64,000 nucleotides of DNA from Tubiluchus corallicola (Eukaryota > Priapulida > Priapulimorpha > Priapulimorphida > Tubiluchidae). The translations under genes were made by a program, and so were the position numbers. Location of the stretch: contig JAQGDQ010000185.1 of the NCBI GenBank assembly GCA_030141605.1, positions 165,001-229,000 of the forward strand, read 5' to 3'. Positions 52,901 through 64,000 of this stretch are shown one piece after another. The notes under the pieces were generated by a model. That model searched no databases and had not been told where the DNA came from. It saw nothing but the letters and a program-made list of their open reading frames with translations. The stretch's first letter is position 1. Every line of letters begins with the position of its first letter.

Positions 52901-55900
52901 TAATTTGAATTTCTGTGGTACTGAAATTGCAAGCATGTGGTGCCATCTATTGAGAAAAATGAGACTGCCATTATTATGATTTTAAGACGTTTTTTGTATG
53001 CTAGCTACAATAACCATAATGAAATAAGTATTGTATCAATGCCATACCCGATTGTACTAACCTGTCATGTATAATGATGATTCTGTTTGTTTAGGTGCCA
53101 GTCTTGCCCGTGATCGTGCTACATTGGAGCTGAACATACAGGGTTTAACTGATGAAGTCACAGCGCTAAGTGCTAAACTTAGTGAGCAGAAGGATGCAGT
53201 GAAAATAAAATCAAAGATCGTAGATGATCAGAATGAAACAATTAGGGACTTGAAAAAAGTATGTAAATCAATTTCAGCTAGAATAGAAGTTTCCATATAA
53301 TCCTCCTGATTTAAGTCCTTCAGGACCCGCACCATTCAAAGTAAGTCTTATAAGACTCCTATGACTTTTCTGCTACTGCATAAACACAGACATAACTAAA
53401 TGATTACAAATTAGGCACTGTTCTTTTCAGGAGGATCTTGGTTATCCAATATTTAACTTATTTGTTTAAGCATTTATAAGTGACTTAATTGGATAAAATT
53501 AAGAAAAATGCTCTTTTCAAGCACACCAACTTAGCTTATTGAGTAGCTTAGTCTGGTGTACACTTGCATGATGGTACACACTATTTCATTAATTGCCTAC
53601 TTGCTACAGCCCAAGAGATGGCGCCTGGTGTGCAGAGTTCCAGGCAAAACCAACCGATTAGCCAAGGATAAATCAAAGTCATCTTGTCTTTTAACAGAAA
53701 TTTCTCCTTAAAAATAGTGTAGACTTGAGGCCAAAGTGTATCAGAGTATCGTGTGGATAATTGAAATTGAATTTAATTTTGTGTGAAAGCCCATTTTATG
53801 AGGAGTAGAAACCTACAAAATTTTCAAACATAACGTAATCGTTGTTTAGTGAGAGTAGTTTACATGAACCCATGTAAAATGCAGCGAACTCTTATGGTCC
53901 TGAAAGAGTTAATAAGTTTGGCATCCCTTATCACTGATACTAATAAAAAAGTTTATAGATGGATTCATGGCTGTGTTTATGTTCTTTTAAACAAATACTA
54001 AAGAATTTTGTTTGGTCCTTTATTGGCTTCTTCAGTGTCAGTGTACCATATGCAACACTCCTCAAAATGTGAAATCGCTGAATAACTGCCTCTGACTGCA
54101 ACTTTCCTAATTGTCCTTTGATTATCATGTTTCTTATGTGGTATACAAATATAGCATAACAAGGAGGCAAATGGCATTCTCTCATTGATGCCAGAGCAAA
54201 AGATGGAAATTAAGTTCTCTCTGGAAGTCATTCTTTACAGCACAAGTTAACACATAGAGACGAAATAAGGGTTGCTTTGTACCAGCCACATCCCGGATAA
54301 GACTTCTTTTCTAGGGAATGATGTTACAGATGCTCATGCCTTACTGCAACAAGGGATTTAGTACAAACTGTTCACTATGAACAGCTTAACGTGAATTCAG
54401 TACACATAATCAGTCCTTCATTTGTTTGCGACTGGAATTGTATGCTGTGTCTAGAACTGTGAATTGATGTTTACTCTCATTTTATATTTACATGTTTTTC
54501 TCATTCTCACATTTTATTACAGTTGTTATGAAAATATACATGTGTCTTTTTCATACTAATTAGAAAATTAGTGAGAAAGATGAGTTGATACAAACATATC
54601 AAACAAACGATGGAGAGAAAGCAAAAGAACTTGAACATCAACTTGCTGAACAAGTACATAGGAATCAACAACTGCAGGTAGATATTTTTTCCTTCAGAAA
54701 AGAATTACAAATAGTCTTCTTGATGTAGGTTCTTGTTGCTGTTTTCATAAAATGGAAAATTGTTTGGGTTACATTGTTCTAACGCAGTTTATCTTCTTTT
54801 ACTACTTTTTATCGTATGGTATCATATATGAATAGTAGTTTTAGATTTGGCAAAAAAGTTTTGGAATTTAGGTTATTCAAAAAACATTTTTAAATCTGTA
54901 AGCTTAATTTGCATATCAGTATGGCGACCTAGCTTGATTTCCCATTCACCTAATTAAGCCAATACTAATTATGATTATTCCGTATGTGAATGTGCATTTT
55001 ATTACAAATCAACTGCATCAATGAATTTTCGTTATGCTAACGTTTCATAATGCTTCATTTTAGGATGAATGCAATCAGCTGCTGGAAAGAAAAGCAGAAC
55101 TGAAGCAGCAAGTGCAGGATTCACAAACTGAACTTGAGGAATTCAAGAAATCACTAACGTATGAAATTGTTGCAATTTGATGCTGCCTAATTACGCTATT
55201 CTTTTTCTGTTATTGAATTTGTGAGGGTAAAACTAACCACAATATGCATATGCATGTGCTTAAAGCTAGTCAGAATTTCTCTATGCTTCTACCTACAACT
55301 AGTCAGATTATGCCTGTGGTCAGATTGTACCTGTGCTTGTACCTAAAACTAGTCAGAATATACTTGTGCTTGTACATAAAACTAGGCATAATATACCACA
55401 GAACACCATGTGTGTGTGTGTGTGTGTAGTTCTTAAGGTGCACAGTAGATTGCTTTTGTTTGGATGAATTAATAGATGTGTGTGAAATGGGCGGGCGATA
55501 TGGGTGGGCCTTATAACAAAAAAAATACAAAACATGCTTCTTTTGAAACGTGGTATGTTTTTAGTGCATCTCCCTTTTTAGGTGCTGATGTCTTTTAACT
55601 TTGCAAAACCCATTTTTCCGTCTAATTTTCCCATAGTTACCAAATGCTCTCATCAAAAACATTAAGTTTTTTTTATTGAACTTGTCATTAAACGTTTGCC
55701 TAAAAACTGCTTTATGTCTTTATTTGAAACTAATTCCATATTATTGATCCTGTTCCATTGATCTCTTGTTTTTATATGACTGTTTAGCGGTCATTATTTC
55801 ATCGCTTGCACGTTGCCTTGGTATAATCAATCTTTCATTAGATCTTTGTAACCTGGATGTACACTCTTTCCAAAAGAAACTTTAAGTAAGAAATTAAAGG

Positions 55901-56555
55901 TAAAGAAAAAGTTGTTGTGGTAACATTAATGGTGGTGACATTAGTAGTATTTGACTTAGACATTACAGGGTTTTTTCAGGTCATTGACTGCACGTTGGAG
56001 TGAAAAAAGTGAGACGATGAAGAAGCTGGAATCGCAAGTGGTAGAAATGAAGACAAACTGGAAAACAAAAGAAAAAAATCTCATCCAGGAAAGAGATAAA
56101 GCTATCAAAGCTGCAGAGTGAGAGCTTTTTTGCAATGTCATTTTTCAAATCAATTTGCTTATTTATTTGTTTGCTGTTTATGCTGTTTGTGCACAGCTAA
56201 ATGACTGCATGGATTTTATAAAATTTTGCATGAGTCAACTTGGGCGGTTGGAACAGACATAAATGGGTCCGTTTCAGTCACCGACAGTCTAGCTGAGACA
56301 TGATCAATTTTTCGATACTCGGTTATTGTTTGAATAAGGAACATTTTTTTCAGGAGCGTGACGTCAACAGTGGCAACGGTACTGCATTCTAATTGGACGC
56401 AGATGCCCTTAGTGATAGAAGCTGAAATAGTTTGATAGTATAAATTGCACAGGACAAAGATGAATGACTAAGATGGTGGGACGGACTGAGAGAGGGAGTG
56501 AGGGTGGATGGGCGGTTGGGACGAGAAAGAATGAGACAGATGGAGAGAGAGAGAC

Positions 56556-56597
<42 letters not shown>

Positions 56598-56604
56598 AGG
56601 GAGG

Positions 56605-56685
<81 letters not shown>

Positions 56686-58367
56686 TGTTTAAAGAGAGAG
56701 TTGATACAAATTTCAGTGAAGTAACATATGCCAATAAGACACTATGGGGTATATGTAGAACTTTTCATACGTGTTCACCTCAGCATGAAATTTGCTATTT
56801 GAACATTTCAGTTTTCTTCATGATCTTTTCTCTTTTCTCTTTTCTCTTGCAGGTTGGCTATTGAAAAACTGAGGGCAGCTGATTTAAAGTTCCAAGAACA
56901 ATGTCATGCTCTCGACAGAAATTATTTTGATGAGATAGCTCTAGTGAGGAAAGATGCAGAACGAAAAATACAAGAAGCTAAACTGAAGGTGCCATTCATA
57001 TGAGTGGCTTGATATGCTATAGAGAATTACACATGTTATTGTCCCAAAGTAGCATATTATAATATTATTATAATAGTGGAAGTATGTTTGTTTGTTATTT
57101 GATCATTGTAGCTGCCAAACAGATGAGTGAAAGTGGCTGAAATTTGGCGTGGCGATAGCAAATTGGCATGCTAAACTACCCAAACATACTGCAGTTAAAT
57201 GTGCCCTTTTTAGAAAATAAGGAAGAAATTGTTCATTTTAAAGTTTCTGAGATGTTCAGGCCCAACTAATGTTGATCTAGTTAAAGCATATATTAAATAC
57301 ATTCGTCTTATTTTAGAAAGCACAGCTGCCATCTGGAATTTTAATATCGCCGTTTCACAATCTAAAGAAATTGTAAAATTTCAGGAGAAGATATACAACA
57401 TAATACTGCATAATAGTTATAGAATACATCAAAATGTACTCGCTGATTTAAAACTGACATTACTGGAAGAACAGTAAGCTAAACTGTATTTAAAATTTGG
57501 AAACAAATTAAAAAATTCAAGACATAGTAATTTAATTCCAGCAACAAGGGAACAAGCAGGTTTAAGATTGAACAGAAACAAAGAAAAATATTTTGAACGA
57601 AAATATAGAACAGATAGATATTATATGTTGCATTTGCAATTTTTAATTAGATTATAGGGCGATGGTAAACATTACTGAAAATCAAATGAAATATTTTGAA
57701 AAAATGTAGTTAGAATTTTTTTAAGATTGATTTATGTAACTCACGTTTGCTCTTGATGTATGTCATGATGATATTTTTGTCATACATATATTTTTATGTA
57801 AGCGCCATGGAAAATTAATATAGCTTGGTAAAAAATTGTGGCCTTTTAAATATTCTAAATTATTTTTTACCATTTGCATACACACCATAATTCAGTTTTT
57901 AACTGTAATGTGTTGTTTTAATAAACTTACTCATGCAATGAATGCAAAATTATGCAATTTCAAGCAGTTTTATTTGAAAATTCTGATTGTTTTCAACAAC
58001 TCATTGGATTATCTATCTTCAGACTGACCAACTGTTGTGATCAAATTAACTGGCTTATGGCTATTAAATTGTGATTATCCAGAATTAATAAACTTAACGG
58101 TTAGGTTAATTGGTGATTATACATCCACTAGGTTTACTAATTCTGGCTTATGACAGTCCAATTTTTAAAAATTTATCTATAAAGAGCTTTTTCATATGGG
58201 TTGTAACTTATCAGCAGCTATTATTTTTTTAATTGCAGGTGATGCAGCTAGAAAAAGAAAAGCGAAGTATTTTAGAAGAAGCTGAAGCACACAAGAAACA
58301 GCTTGAAGTAAAACTGAAAAATTTCAGTTCTGCCTTCACTGCTCTCCAGAATGGCTTGTCATCGTGA
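39066..58367 (+). CDS. LRRCC1: LRRCC1: centriolar leucine-rich repeat and coiled-coil protein, 22 exons
   Basis: Exons: 39066-39180, 39485-39632, 40297-40514, 40879-40986, 41500-41606, 42691-43266, 44057-44159, 44496-44614, 45037-45171, 46200-46339, 47050-47166, 47949-48033, 48865-48978, 50249-50320, 50700-50774, 51560-51659, 53095-53258, 54564-54677, 55064-55158, 55980-56117, 56853-56988, 58239-58367. All phases agree and give 1,035 residues; human LRRCC1 has 1,032. Exons 1-4 encode SDS22-like leucine-rich repeats (LNMHCNQLTEI, LDLSANQI, LNLACNLIEVVEGL, LNLSYNKVKDVSGL) and an LRR cap ending PQLTSLDRID. Exon 6 is a low-complexity linker. Exons 7-22 are nearly continuous coiled coil aligning with human landmarks such as LEREKRW, QQG and IVDDQNETIRDLKK. 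LRRCC1 acts at centrosomes/centrioles and in spindle organisation and ciliogenesis. The first ATG is a choice: the frame is closed shortly upstream (TGA at 39057), but a splice acceptor (TTATTAG at 39038-39044) could join a 5' exon. Confidence 0.93.
41705..41860 (+). mobile_element. MITE with 8-bp TSD carrying telomere-like CCCTAA repeats
   Basis: AAATAACT at 41697-41704 is repeated exactly at 41861-41868. Inside, the ends are complementary over about 25 bp (GGGAGGAGTTTACAATTCCC and GGCTAAAGTTTACTATTCCC read inward). The core (about 41743-41810) is degenerate CCCTAA/CCTAAT hexamers. It lies in LRRCC1 intron 5. Confidence 0.85.
42293..42655 (+). mobile_element. tRNA-like SINE between two direct repeats, LRRCC1 intron 5
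   Basis: A-box-like TACCTCATCAGG (42478-42489) and B box GGTTCAAATCC (42520-42530). TGGTTTATAAA...ATCA(T/C)AGTCATAAA occurs at 42293-42327 and again at 42616-42650. The repeats may be tails of two copies of one SINE. Confidence 0.55.
48298..48480 (+). mobile_element. tRNA-Glu-derived SINE in LRRCC1 intron 12
   Basis: AGGATTCTTGC-ATTTCGT-GCGAG keeps a five-pair anticodon stem with TTC in the anticodon position, and GGGTTCGACATTCG gives the T arm. The D-arm region reads TACGTCTAAGTAATAGGATT, close to tRNA-Glu. A roughly 110-nt unrelated 3' body follows. The damaged D arm and acceptor show it is a SINE, not a tRNA gene. Confidence 0.7.
49150..49580. repeat. AGT/AGC imperfect trinucleotide tract in LRRCC1 intron 13
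   Basis: About 430 bp of AGT with AGC, GGT and AAT variants and a perfect ACCAGT block near 49495-49530. The long Ser/Val/Thr frames on both strands are artefacts. Confidence 0.95.
51989..52048 (+). other. Cryptic 60-nt exon-like segment in LRRCC1 intron 16
   Basis: A strong acceptor (TTTACAG) and a consensus donor (GAA|GTAAGT) bracket exactly 60 nt between exons 16 and 17. Those exons already join perfectly in phase 1 (QQG-ASLARDR, matching human QGSSLAQNR). Read in phase 1, the segment begins GEKQAALLSNYGIRS and then meets TAA. Inclusion would truncate the protein or trigger nonsense-mediated decay. It may be a poison exon or chance splice sites. Confidence 0.35.
55405..55429. repeat. (GT)n microsatellite
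   Basis: About 12 GT units in LRRCC1 intron 19. Confidence 0.9.
56535..56685. repeat. (GA)n purine tract in LRRCC1 intron 20
   Basis: About 150 bp of GA units with a GGGA patch near 56591-56606, ending about 165 bp before the exon 21 acceptor. It is a homopurine strand. Confidence 0.95.
57250..57657 (+). pseudogene. Decayed C-terminal tail of a non-LTR retrotransposon reverse transcriptase
   Basis: In one frame: LVKAYIKYIRLILESTAAIW, then FQEKIYNIIL and LKLTLLEEQ, a TAA stop (57475), then AKLYLKFGNKLKNSRHSNLI and a YFERKYRTDR segment. This order matches the thumb/tail of Jockey/RTE-type polymerases (YIRPxLEYxxxxW, IQxRxxxIIL, LEERRxxLCLKFAKK). The catalytic YADD region and the endonuclease are absent. 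It sits in LRRCC1 intron 21 in sense orientation. Confidence 0.7.
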
Positions 58368-58555
58368 TGCGACGTTTTGATGAAAGTTCAAATTTGTCAC
58401 TTAAAGACTATGTTTGAACCCTGCGGTAGTAGCGTTACCTGTTCAGTTCGAGTGAATGTGCTCGCAGATTTTCACCTACAGATAGTAACATCATGTTTAC
58501 AGGAATGCAGCAAGAAGTTCTTGTTCGGGGCTAGTTGTGAAACTCTAAACCATGC

Positions 58556-58561
58556 AATAAA
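58556..58561 (+). terminator. Candidate poly(A) signal AATAAA for LRRCC1
   Basis: First canonical hexamer after the LRRCC1 stop, 189 nt downstream. Confidence 0.4.
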
Positions 58562-58837
58562 TTGTGAAAATTTCACGTGTGACAGAAACTGTTCTCCCCA
58601 GTTTTTCTTCTGAACTGCTTAACTTTGTCATTGCAAACAATGTATGCATAAATTCCTCTATATCCTCTACAACTTCCTAAGTTGTAAATAGTCCAAATTC
58701 CAACTCTTATGGAGCTGTGAGTGTTTTGAGTTTGTCATACACGCATTGTACACTATGTGCTTAATGCTAGCCTGAATTATCATCGTTACAGTCATTTTCC
58801 CTTCCACACACAAAAAGTTTCTTCAAATGATGCATTG

Positions 58838-58843
58838 AATAAA
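58838..58843 (+). terminator. Second candidate poly(A) signal for LRRCC1
   Basis: A further AATAAA 470 nt after the stop. A minus-strand AATAAA (TTTATT on plus) sits only about 33 nt beyond, at 58876-58881, and could serve Shroom. Confidence 0.35.
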
Positions 58844-60306
58844 ATTGAAACAAGCACATCACTTGCAGGTCAAAATTTATTTAACTTCATCTTTACAAAC
58901 AAGGTAGTTCTCAGTGATCAATAATAATTACGTAAATTTAAATCATTTCATCATAATAATGTGATCATTTAAAGTTTGTTAAATACATACATTGTGGAAA
59001 ATTTCCCCTATGGTCAATTTGCCCAGATTTTCCCAAAAAACTGCAACAGTTAATGGAATGGATTGCATAGCTAGAAAATACACAGTTTCATATTTGTGGC
59101 ACACTTTATATTGTAATTATGCCGGTAAATTTAATGTACATTTACAGAAAGGTTTCGAAAATTTAAACATACGTACGAGTTTACAGAATAGTACTGGAAT
59201 ACTATTACTTTTCAGTTGACATGCCATATTAACATAATATGGTAATAAAAAGAAAGAAGCTGATATGTACTATTTGGTTACAGTTACAAACAGAAAACTT
59301 GGCTGACTGATAATTTCACCAACCAATTTAACCACCAATAGTTACATTAAATAATAAAAATATATTCATTTCTGAAAAGTATACATATATAAACATCATA
59401 AACTAACAAAAAACATTGGTCAAAATATTTACATAACATTACCTAATTACAGATGCTAAACTACTAGGTAAATCACTAGGATTATTACTCATGATTATTC
59501 GGCAAGTCTTTAAAAATGTAGAACTGTATGTATAAAAAGACAATTCCATAAAAAGCAATTTACTCGCATCGATTATTAATTATGGTAAAAAAACAAAAAT
59601 TGAATGCCAGAATGAAACGTGGAAAATATCTAAAAAAATTTTACTTATTTTTGTAATTGTAAAAGATTGCTTACTGCAAAATATCAGTAGCTGTGTCAGT
59701 TATAGATATAACAGTGAAACTTGAAACAAGCTAAAAACTTCTACAATAAATTTCAAAGCAAACACTTTACAGCTCATGCAAGTTTATCAGGATTAACTAG
59801 GCAAATGATCAATCTGCTCAATCAACTTACAGCAGGTGAATATGTGATGAGTGCTCCTTTTATCAGATGGAAATTGTATTCAAATAGTTCTTAGTGAAGC
59901 TTCCCTTTCTTATAACCTCAATTCACTTCTGCACTGAAAGGACCCGAAGATGGTATCATCTCAGTAAATGCATTGTAAAGTTTTAGCACGAAATCAGCAT
60001 TCTTCAGCAACTACTTAAGTAATGTGGATACAAAGAGAAATAATCTAACGGCACTTAAAAAAATGTCGAAAGCAAAATTATTTCCCCAAATTCAATACTA
60101 CAAGGCTGTATTTTCGTTTTTCGATTGCATCGATAACCACAATCAGTATTTACAAATACCCGGGGATTTACCACCGTTAAATAACCAGTGGTAGTGGAAA
60201 ACCCAGAGGTCGACAATCACAGGGACAAGTCTCTGACTAGAGTGCAGCAGCATTGAATGACATGACACAACAATAATTAACTTAACCAATCACAGAACTG
60301 AATTTA

Positions 60307-61681
60307 CTATCGACTATTAATCAATGCTGCTAGCTGCTCCTCGCCTAGCTTGAGTTTATCGTCGACCTCCCTTGTGTCAAAAATCATTTTGGATTTTATT
60401 TTCACGAAATGCTCGTAATCCTCATACTCGTCATGAGTCAGGTATTGCTGGAGAAACTCGGAGACTGTCCGACTTCGCCTGTCAATAGCTTCCTTGAGTT
60501 TGAGCGCATCTTCATATTGGGAGCTTAATTTGTCTCTCTTTTCTAACAGCGCCACCTGGAAGATAGAAGCAGAATGAATTTTAATTGTAAATAAATGAGA
60601 AAAAAGTGGAGTCAGCTATTTTCCTCAGAAAAGAATGTCAGCTAACCTTCACATACAAAAGCAATGCAAGAGATTTGATGAAGAATACAACAGAAAAAAA
60701 ATCGATCAAATTTCTACAGCATTCAATGAAAAATAAAAAACATTGGTGAAACCAATGAAACATAAGATATTAAGTGGAAAAAAATTTACTTTGATTCACA
60801 TAATCATTTCAACCACATCTGTGGACATCTTTAGGTGAACTAACGAAACGTCAATCAATAACCATAATTACCAGACTATACTAAAGATATAAACTCTTTA
60901 CCCTTTCTTCCATGTCAGCATCGTCTGGAAGGTTACTCAAGGCATTTTCTGCTCGAGCTAAACGTCCACTCAATCCCAGCAGCAGGTTCATTATCTTCTC
61001 TAATTCATCGACATACATCTTGTACTTCTCAAATTCACTAGGCTTAGCAACCTTCTCCACGCACTTGGTCACCTCGGCACCTAGTTCTTCATTAGCAGTG
61101 ATCTCCGCTTTGATGGCTTCTTGTTCCTCACGGAGAATCTTGAGTTTGTTGCTGATGCTGTTGATCAGTTCCTCCTGATAAGGTAACAAAGTAGATTTTA
61201 CATCAATGTGTGAGAAAATTATCTGAATCAAAAGCGTTTTTGAAATTATTAAACGTCTTCACATAATAAAAAGTCTACAACAGTTGAGGACTTTACAACT
61301 ATCTCATCAAGTTATGCATAGGCTATACCAAAAATGCCTCTACTGCATAGTAATAAGTAGGCCAGAAAATCATTCAAATCCACTTTTAGTGGTCAGCACT
61401 TTAGCTTGGATCTCTTTTTACATAATATTATATGACTAATTTTGTGTAAAAAAACATATAGCATATATTAAAAATTAGTAAATATTGGCAACTGACAATC
61501 TGAGAAAAAAGACATTGTGATACATATTTACACGGCATACAAGCTTACCTTTTTCTTCACCAGCTCTGTGCTGTCAATGGTTTTGTCTGCCTCCTGTAGA
61601 TGGCGCTCTGAGTTTATCCTCGTCATGAGTTTTGCTTTTGGCTCGGAGGTACTGAGGTACGCTGATAATACCGACATAGAC
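60307..61681 (-). other. shroom: Shroom ASD2 (Rho-kinase-binding) domain exons
   Basis: The three terminal exons (61681-61549, 61174-60902, 60555-60307) supply about 218 residues, essentially the whole ASD2 coiled coil. The SGRLARAENAL core and the GEEQLAAL end are the best-conserved family signatures and are both intact. The stop codon follows ten codons after KLGEEQ, as in other Shroom proteins. Confidence 0.9.
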
Positions 61682-64000
61682 CTGAAATTGAAAAACACAA
61701 GATAAGAAATTCTTAAGTAAAAAATCATCTTCTTTAAACAAAAATAAGAACGAAACCAATGAAAACAAGCCCTGGTAAATATACAATTTATAACCATTAC
61801 ACGGTGACTGCTAATTTCGTACTGATTCACGACAGCTTAATATCGTTTATAAATTATTGCTGACACAATATCGAGATTTATGTGACAACCTTCCAATAAC
61901 TGTAAAAAATTTTATTTGGATCTAAAATTTCATAATTGATATTGAGATATGGCCAGTCAGATGCAAATGATCGTTTAGTTTAATTATGGCAGGCTCTCCC
62001 GGATGTGGGTAAAAGTTGATTCTCAGCTATGTTTTCAAGAAGGAGGATTTTCCTACTTTGTATACAAGATTTCAATTTCATAATTATCTGGAAAAACAGT
62101 ATTTACAATTAGTTGAAAAAATTTTATCAGTCTGGGAGTTGAACATAATGTCTTATGCTTCCAATTTGAAAACACACTTATTAGGTCCTACAGGTACAGA
62201 GACAGTGAAACAAGGGCTGTTGATGCTACATCCTTTTCACTCCTATGATGTGAGTGAAGAGTTCCACTTCTAGACAGTGATGGCATTTCTATCCCACCAG
62301 TGACTGATACTGTGCATAACAAAGCATGAAATAGTACAATTGGCAGCCATGCATAAATTAAAAATTCTTCTTTCAAACTAATATAAAATGCAAAAAATTA
62401 ATACTAGTTATTTGATAGGAACTTACGGTTGACTGGTTGGGGAAAGTTTCTTCTCCCCAGCAGAGAAAGACTTGCTTTTTGTTTTTAATTTGCCAGGCTT
62501 AATGTCCTTATCTCTTGGCTGCACGTCAGTATCAAACAGACCAGTTATGTAATCGGACATTGTTTTGTGGCGCGGATCACGTCGCAGTAAACTAGATAAT
62601 CGTCTATCTTGCGTAGAACTGGCCACCTGGTCAGTAAGTTCCTGTAGATGACGTTCATCTTCAATATGCTGGGAGGGGCTTGGGCTGCGTGGCACGGGAC
62701 TCTCTGATCGCGACCTCAGCAAGCACAATCGACCGTCCGAGTCACAGATTGGCGGGGATAAATATCCATTTTCTGTCGGTGATTTAGTTAAGTCATTTTC
62801 CACTCGTCGATTTGTATACAGCTTTAATTTAATCTCTGGTTTAATCTTGCTAGTCTGCATGGTCGGTGATGTTCGATCAAGGTCGTGAATACTCGGTGTC
62901 GACCGACTGGCATACATTCGGGTTTCGATCGGCGGAGGCGACGAAACACTTCTGGGCGAGTCCGTCCCTGTTGACTGTCCAGATTCGTCAGATACGACTA
63001 CATCAGGAATTTTATCACTTCTGGCACGCCTATATGAACGACCATAATCCCTTATATCTGGTAATGTACCACTACTTCTAGACCTGGAATAACTAGGATA
63101 ATAGCAAGACTCTGAACGTGCAGTGCCATTGCTGATCGGTGGTTTTCCTGCTACCTTTTCAAAGTTTGCTATCTGTGCACTGACTGAGGTGTGTTCAATT
63201 TCCTCGTTGTTAGCAATGTTCACATGGGTGGGTCGTTCTAATGTGTCACTGCTAAATATAACCGTCGCACCAGCTTTACCAACTTTTGTTATCTTTGTTT
63301 TGGATTTCCGAAGACAAGGAGGAGGTTGGTCAGAAGTGGGTGACTCTATCACAGGTGGTGAACATATGCCCGACCTGTGGTAATTTCCATAGAATCCAGC
63401 CCGACTTGTTGACTTTGATGACAGATAAGACGTTTTGTGATAACTGCAAAAAAGGAAACACAAACTGCAAAAAACGAAACACCTTCTTTTCACTTAGCAA
63501 ATAATCAGCACATCTGATGCTAAAAAGCTGCTCATGTTGTGTTACATGCTTCTAAGGTAAATACTTTAAAAGGACACCAGCCTAAACACCTCTTCATCTT
63601 TGTTGTCAATACAATTTAGGTGGCACCACGCATTTTACAGTGGCAAAAGAATCTGGTTGATTTGATTCATTAAACCCCGATTTTTTTCACAAAATACATT
63701 TTAATACCTTATTCAAACTTACATTTGTTGAGCCATATGAATTGGTGACATGGGCCTATGCTGGATGTCCAGTTCTGCAGGTGGCGGCGGAGGAGGTAAG
63801 GGCTCGTCATCTAAGTCCTCCATCCTCTCAGTGACTGGCAATGGAGGGAGAGGTAGCTCAGGACTTGAGCAGGTACTGTAGCGGTGATTATAGCATTCGA
63901 CCTCTATAGTGTCCTCGCTGTGAATGGTTTCAGCTATGCTGCTGGCATCTGACGGTGACCTGGCATGATCCGCAATAGGGACAAATGCTCGTTCATGCTC
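60307..64000 (-). CDS. shroom: Shroom family protein, C-terminal part with ASD2 domain (5' end outside window)
   Basis: Five exons on the minus strand join in phase: 64000(open)-63723, 63443-62427, 61681-61549, 61174-60902 and 60555-60307 (TAG stop at 60309-60307). The last three encode the Apx/Shroom domain 2: KKKEELINSISNKL, then a KPSEFEKYKMYVDELEKI block, LLGLSGRLARAENAL, LLEKRDKL, DRRSRTVSEFLQQYL and KLGEEQLAAL. ASD2 binds Rho kinase and drives apical constriction through actomyosin. The upstream part is Ser/Arg/Pro-rich and disordered, with SRSRSSGTLPDIRDYGRSYRRARS-type patches. It includes a proline run (EPLPPPPPPAEL) near 63.79 kb that could bind EVH1, SH3 or WW domains. The N-terminal PDZ domain, if present, lies beyond 64000. 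The gene converges with LRRCC1. Confidence 0.92.

Larger units (their letters stand above)
58368..60306. other. Convergent intergenic space between LRRCC1 and Shroom
   Basis: Likely holds the 3' UTRs of both genes. Two plus-strand AATAAA signals and one minus-strand signal are within 330 nt of each other. No other gene seen. Confidence 0.5.

Noticed and set aside
61574-61786. Minus-strand 70-codon frame starting MYIYQG
   Set aside because: Out-of-frame reading of the Shroom exon 61681-61549; the in-frame reading continues TSQP-SMSVLSAYL.

Overview
The window is nuclear DNA from an animal: AT-rich, gene-sparse, with GT-AG introns of about 0.1 to 1.7 kb, many microsatellites, and small non-autonomous transposons and tRNA-derived SINEs. 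No bacterial, phage or CRISPR features were seen. The long secreted ZP-domain protein with a furin site and a C-terminal membrane anchor resembles the cuticle/apical-matrix ZP proteins of ecdysozoans, so a non-vertebrate protostome is the best guess. The sequence does not allow a species call.

Four protein-coding genes can be assembled by joining exons whose splice sites and reading phases agree. (1) Plus strand, about 10.7-13.7 kb: the last three recognisable exons of a GNAT-fold acetyltransferase of the NAT16/histidine N-acetyltransferase type; its first exon was not found. (2) Minus strand, 29,523 to 18,461: a complete nine-exon gene for a 1,716-residue secreted/membrane ZP-domain protein. 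One giant exon carries three kinds of low-complexity repeat ahead of the ZP module. (3) Plus strand, 39,066 to 58,367: a 22-exon LRRCC1 orthologue of 1,035 residues, a centrosomal/centriolar leucine-rich-repeat and coiled-coil protein. (4) Minus strand, 64,000 to 60,307: the 3' part of a Shroom gene, ending in the complete Rho-kinase-binding ASD2 domain; its 5' end lies beyond the window. LRRCC1 and Shroom converge, with stop codons 1.9 kb apart. No operon-like relation among the four is implied.

The rest is intergenic or intronic. It holds two related hAT-type MITEs (one with an 8-bp target duplication), an 8-bp-TSD MITE whose body is degenerate telomere-like CCCTAA repeats, a 275-bp foldback element and several further inverted-repeat elements. 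It also holds at least six tRNA-like SINE heads (one traceable to tRNA-Glu), a four-copy tandem array of about 380 bp, and a decayed non-LTR reverse-transcriptase tail. The long simple-sequence tracts are ATT/AAT, GAT, AGT, GA and a 480-bp evolving pentanucleotide array. The 30-39 kb stretch and the first 10 kb contain no gene I can support. No wholly new multi-gene system was found. The most unusual items are the repeat architecture of the ZP protein, the telomere-motif MITE, and a cryptic stop-containing exon in LRRCC1.
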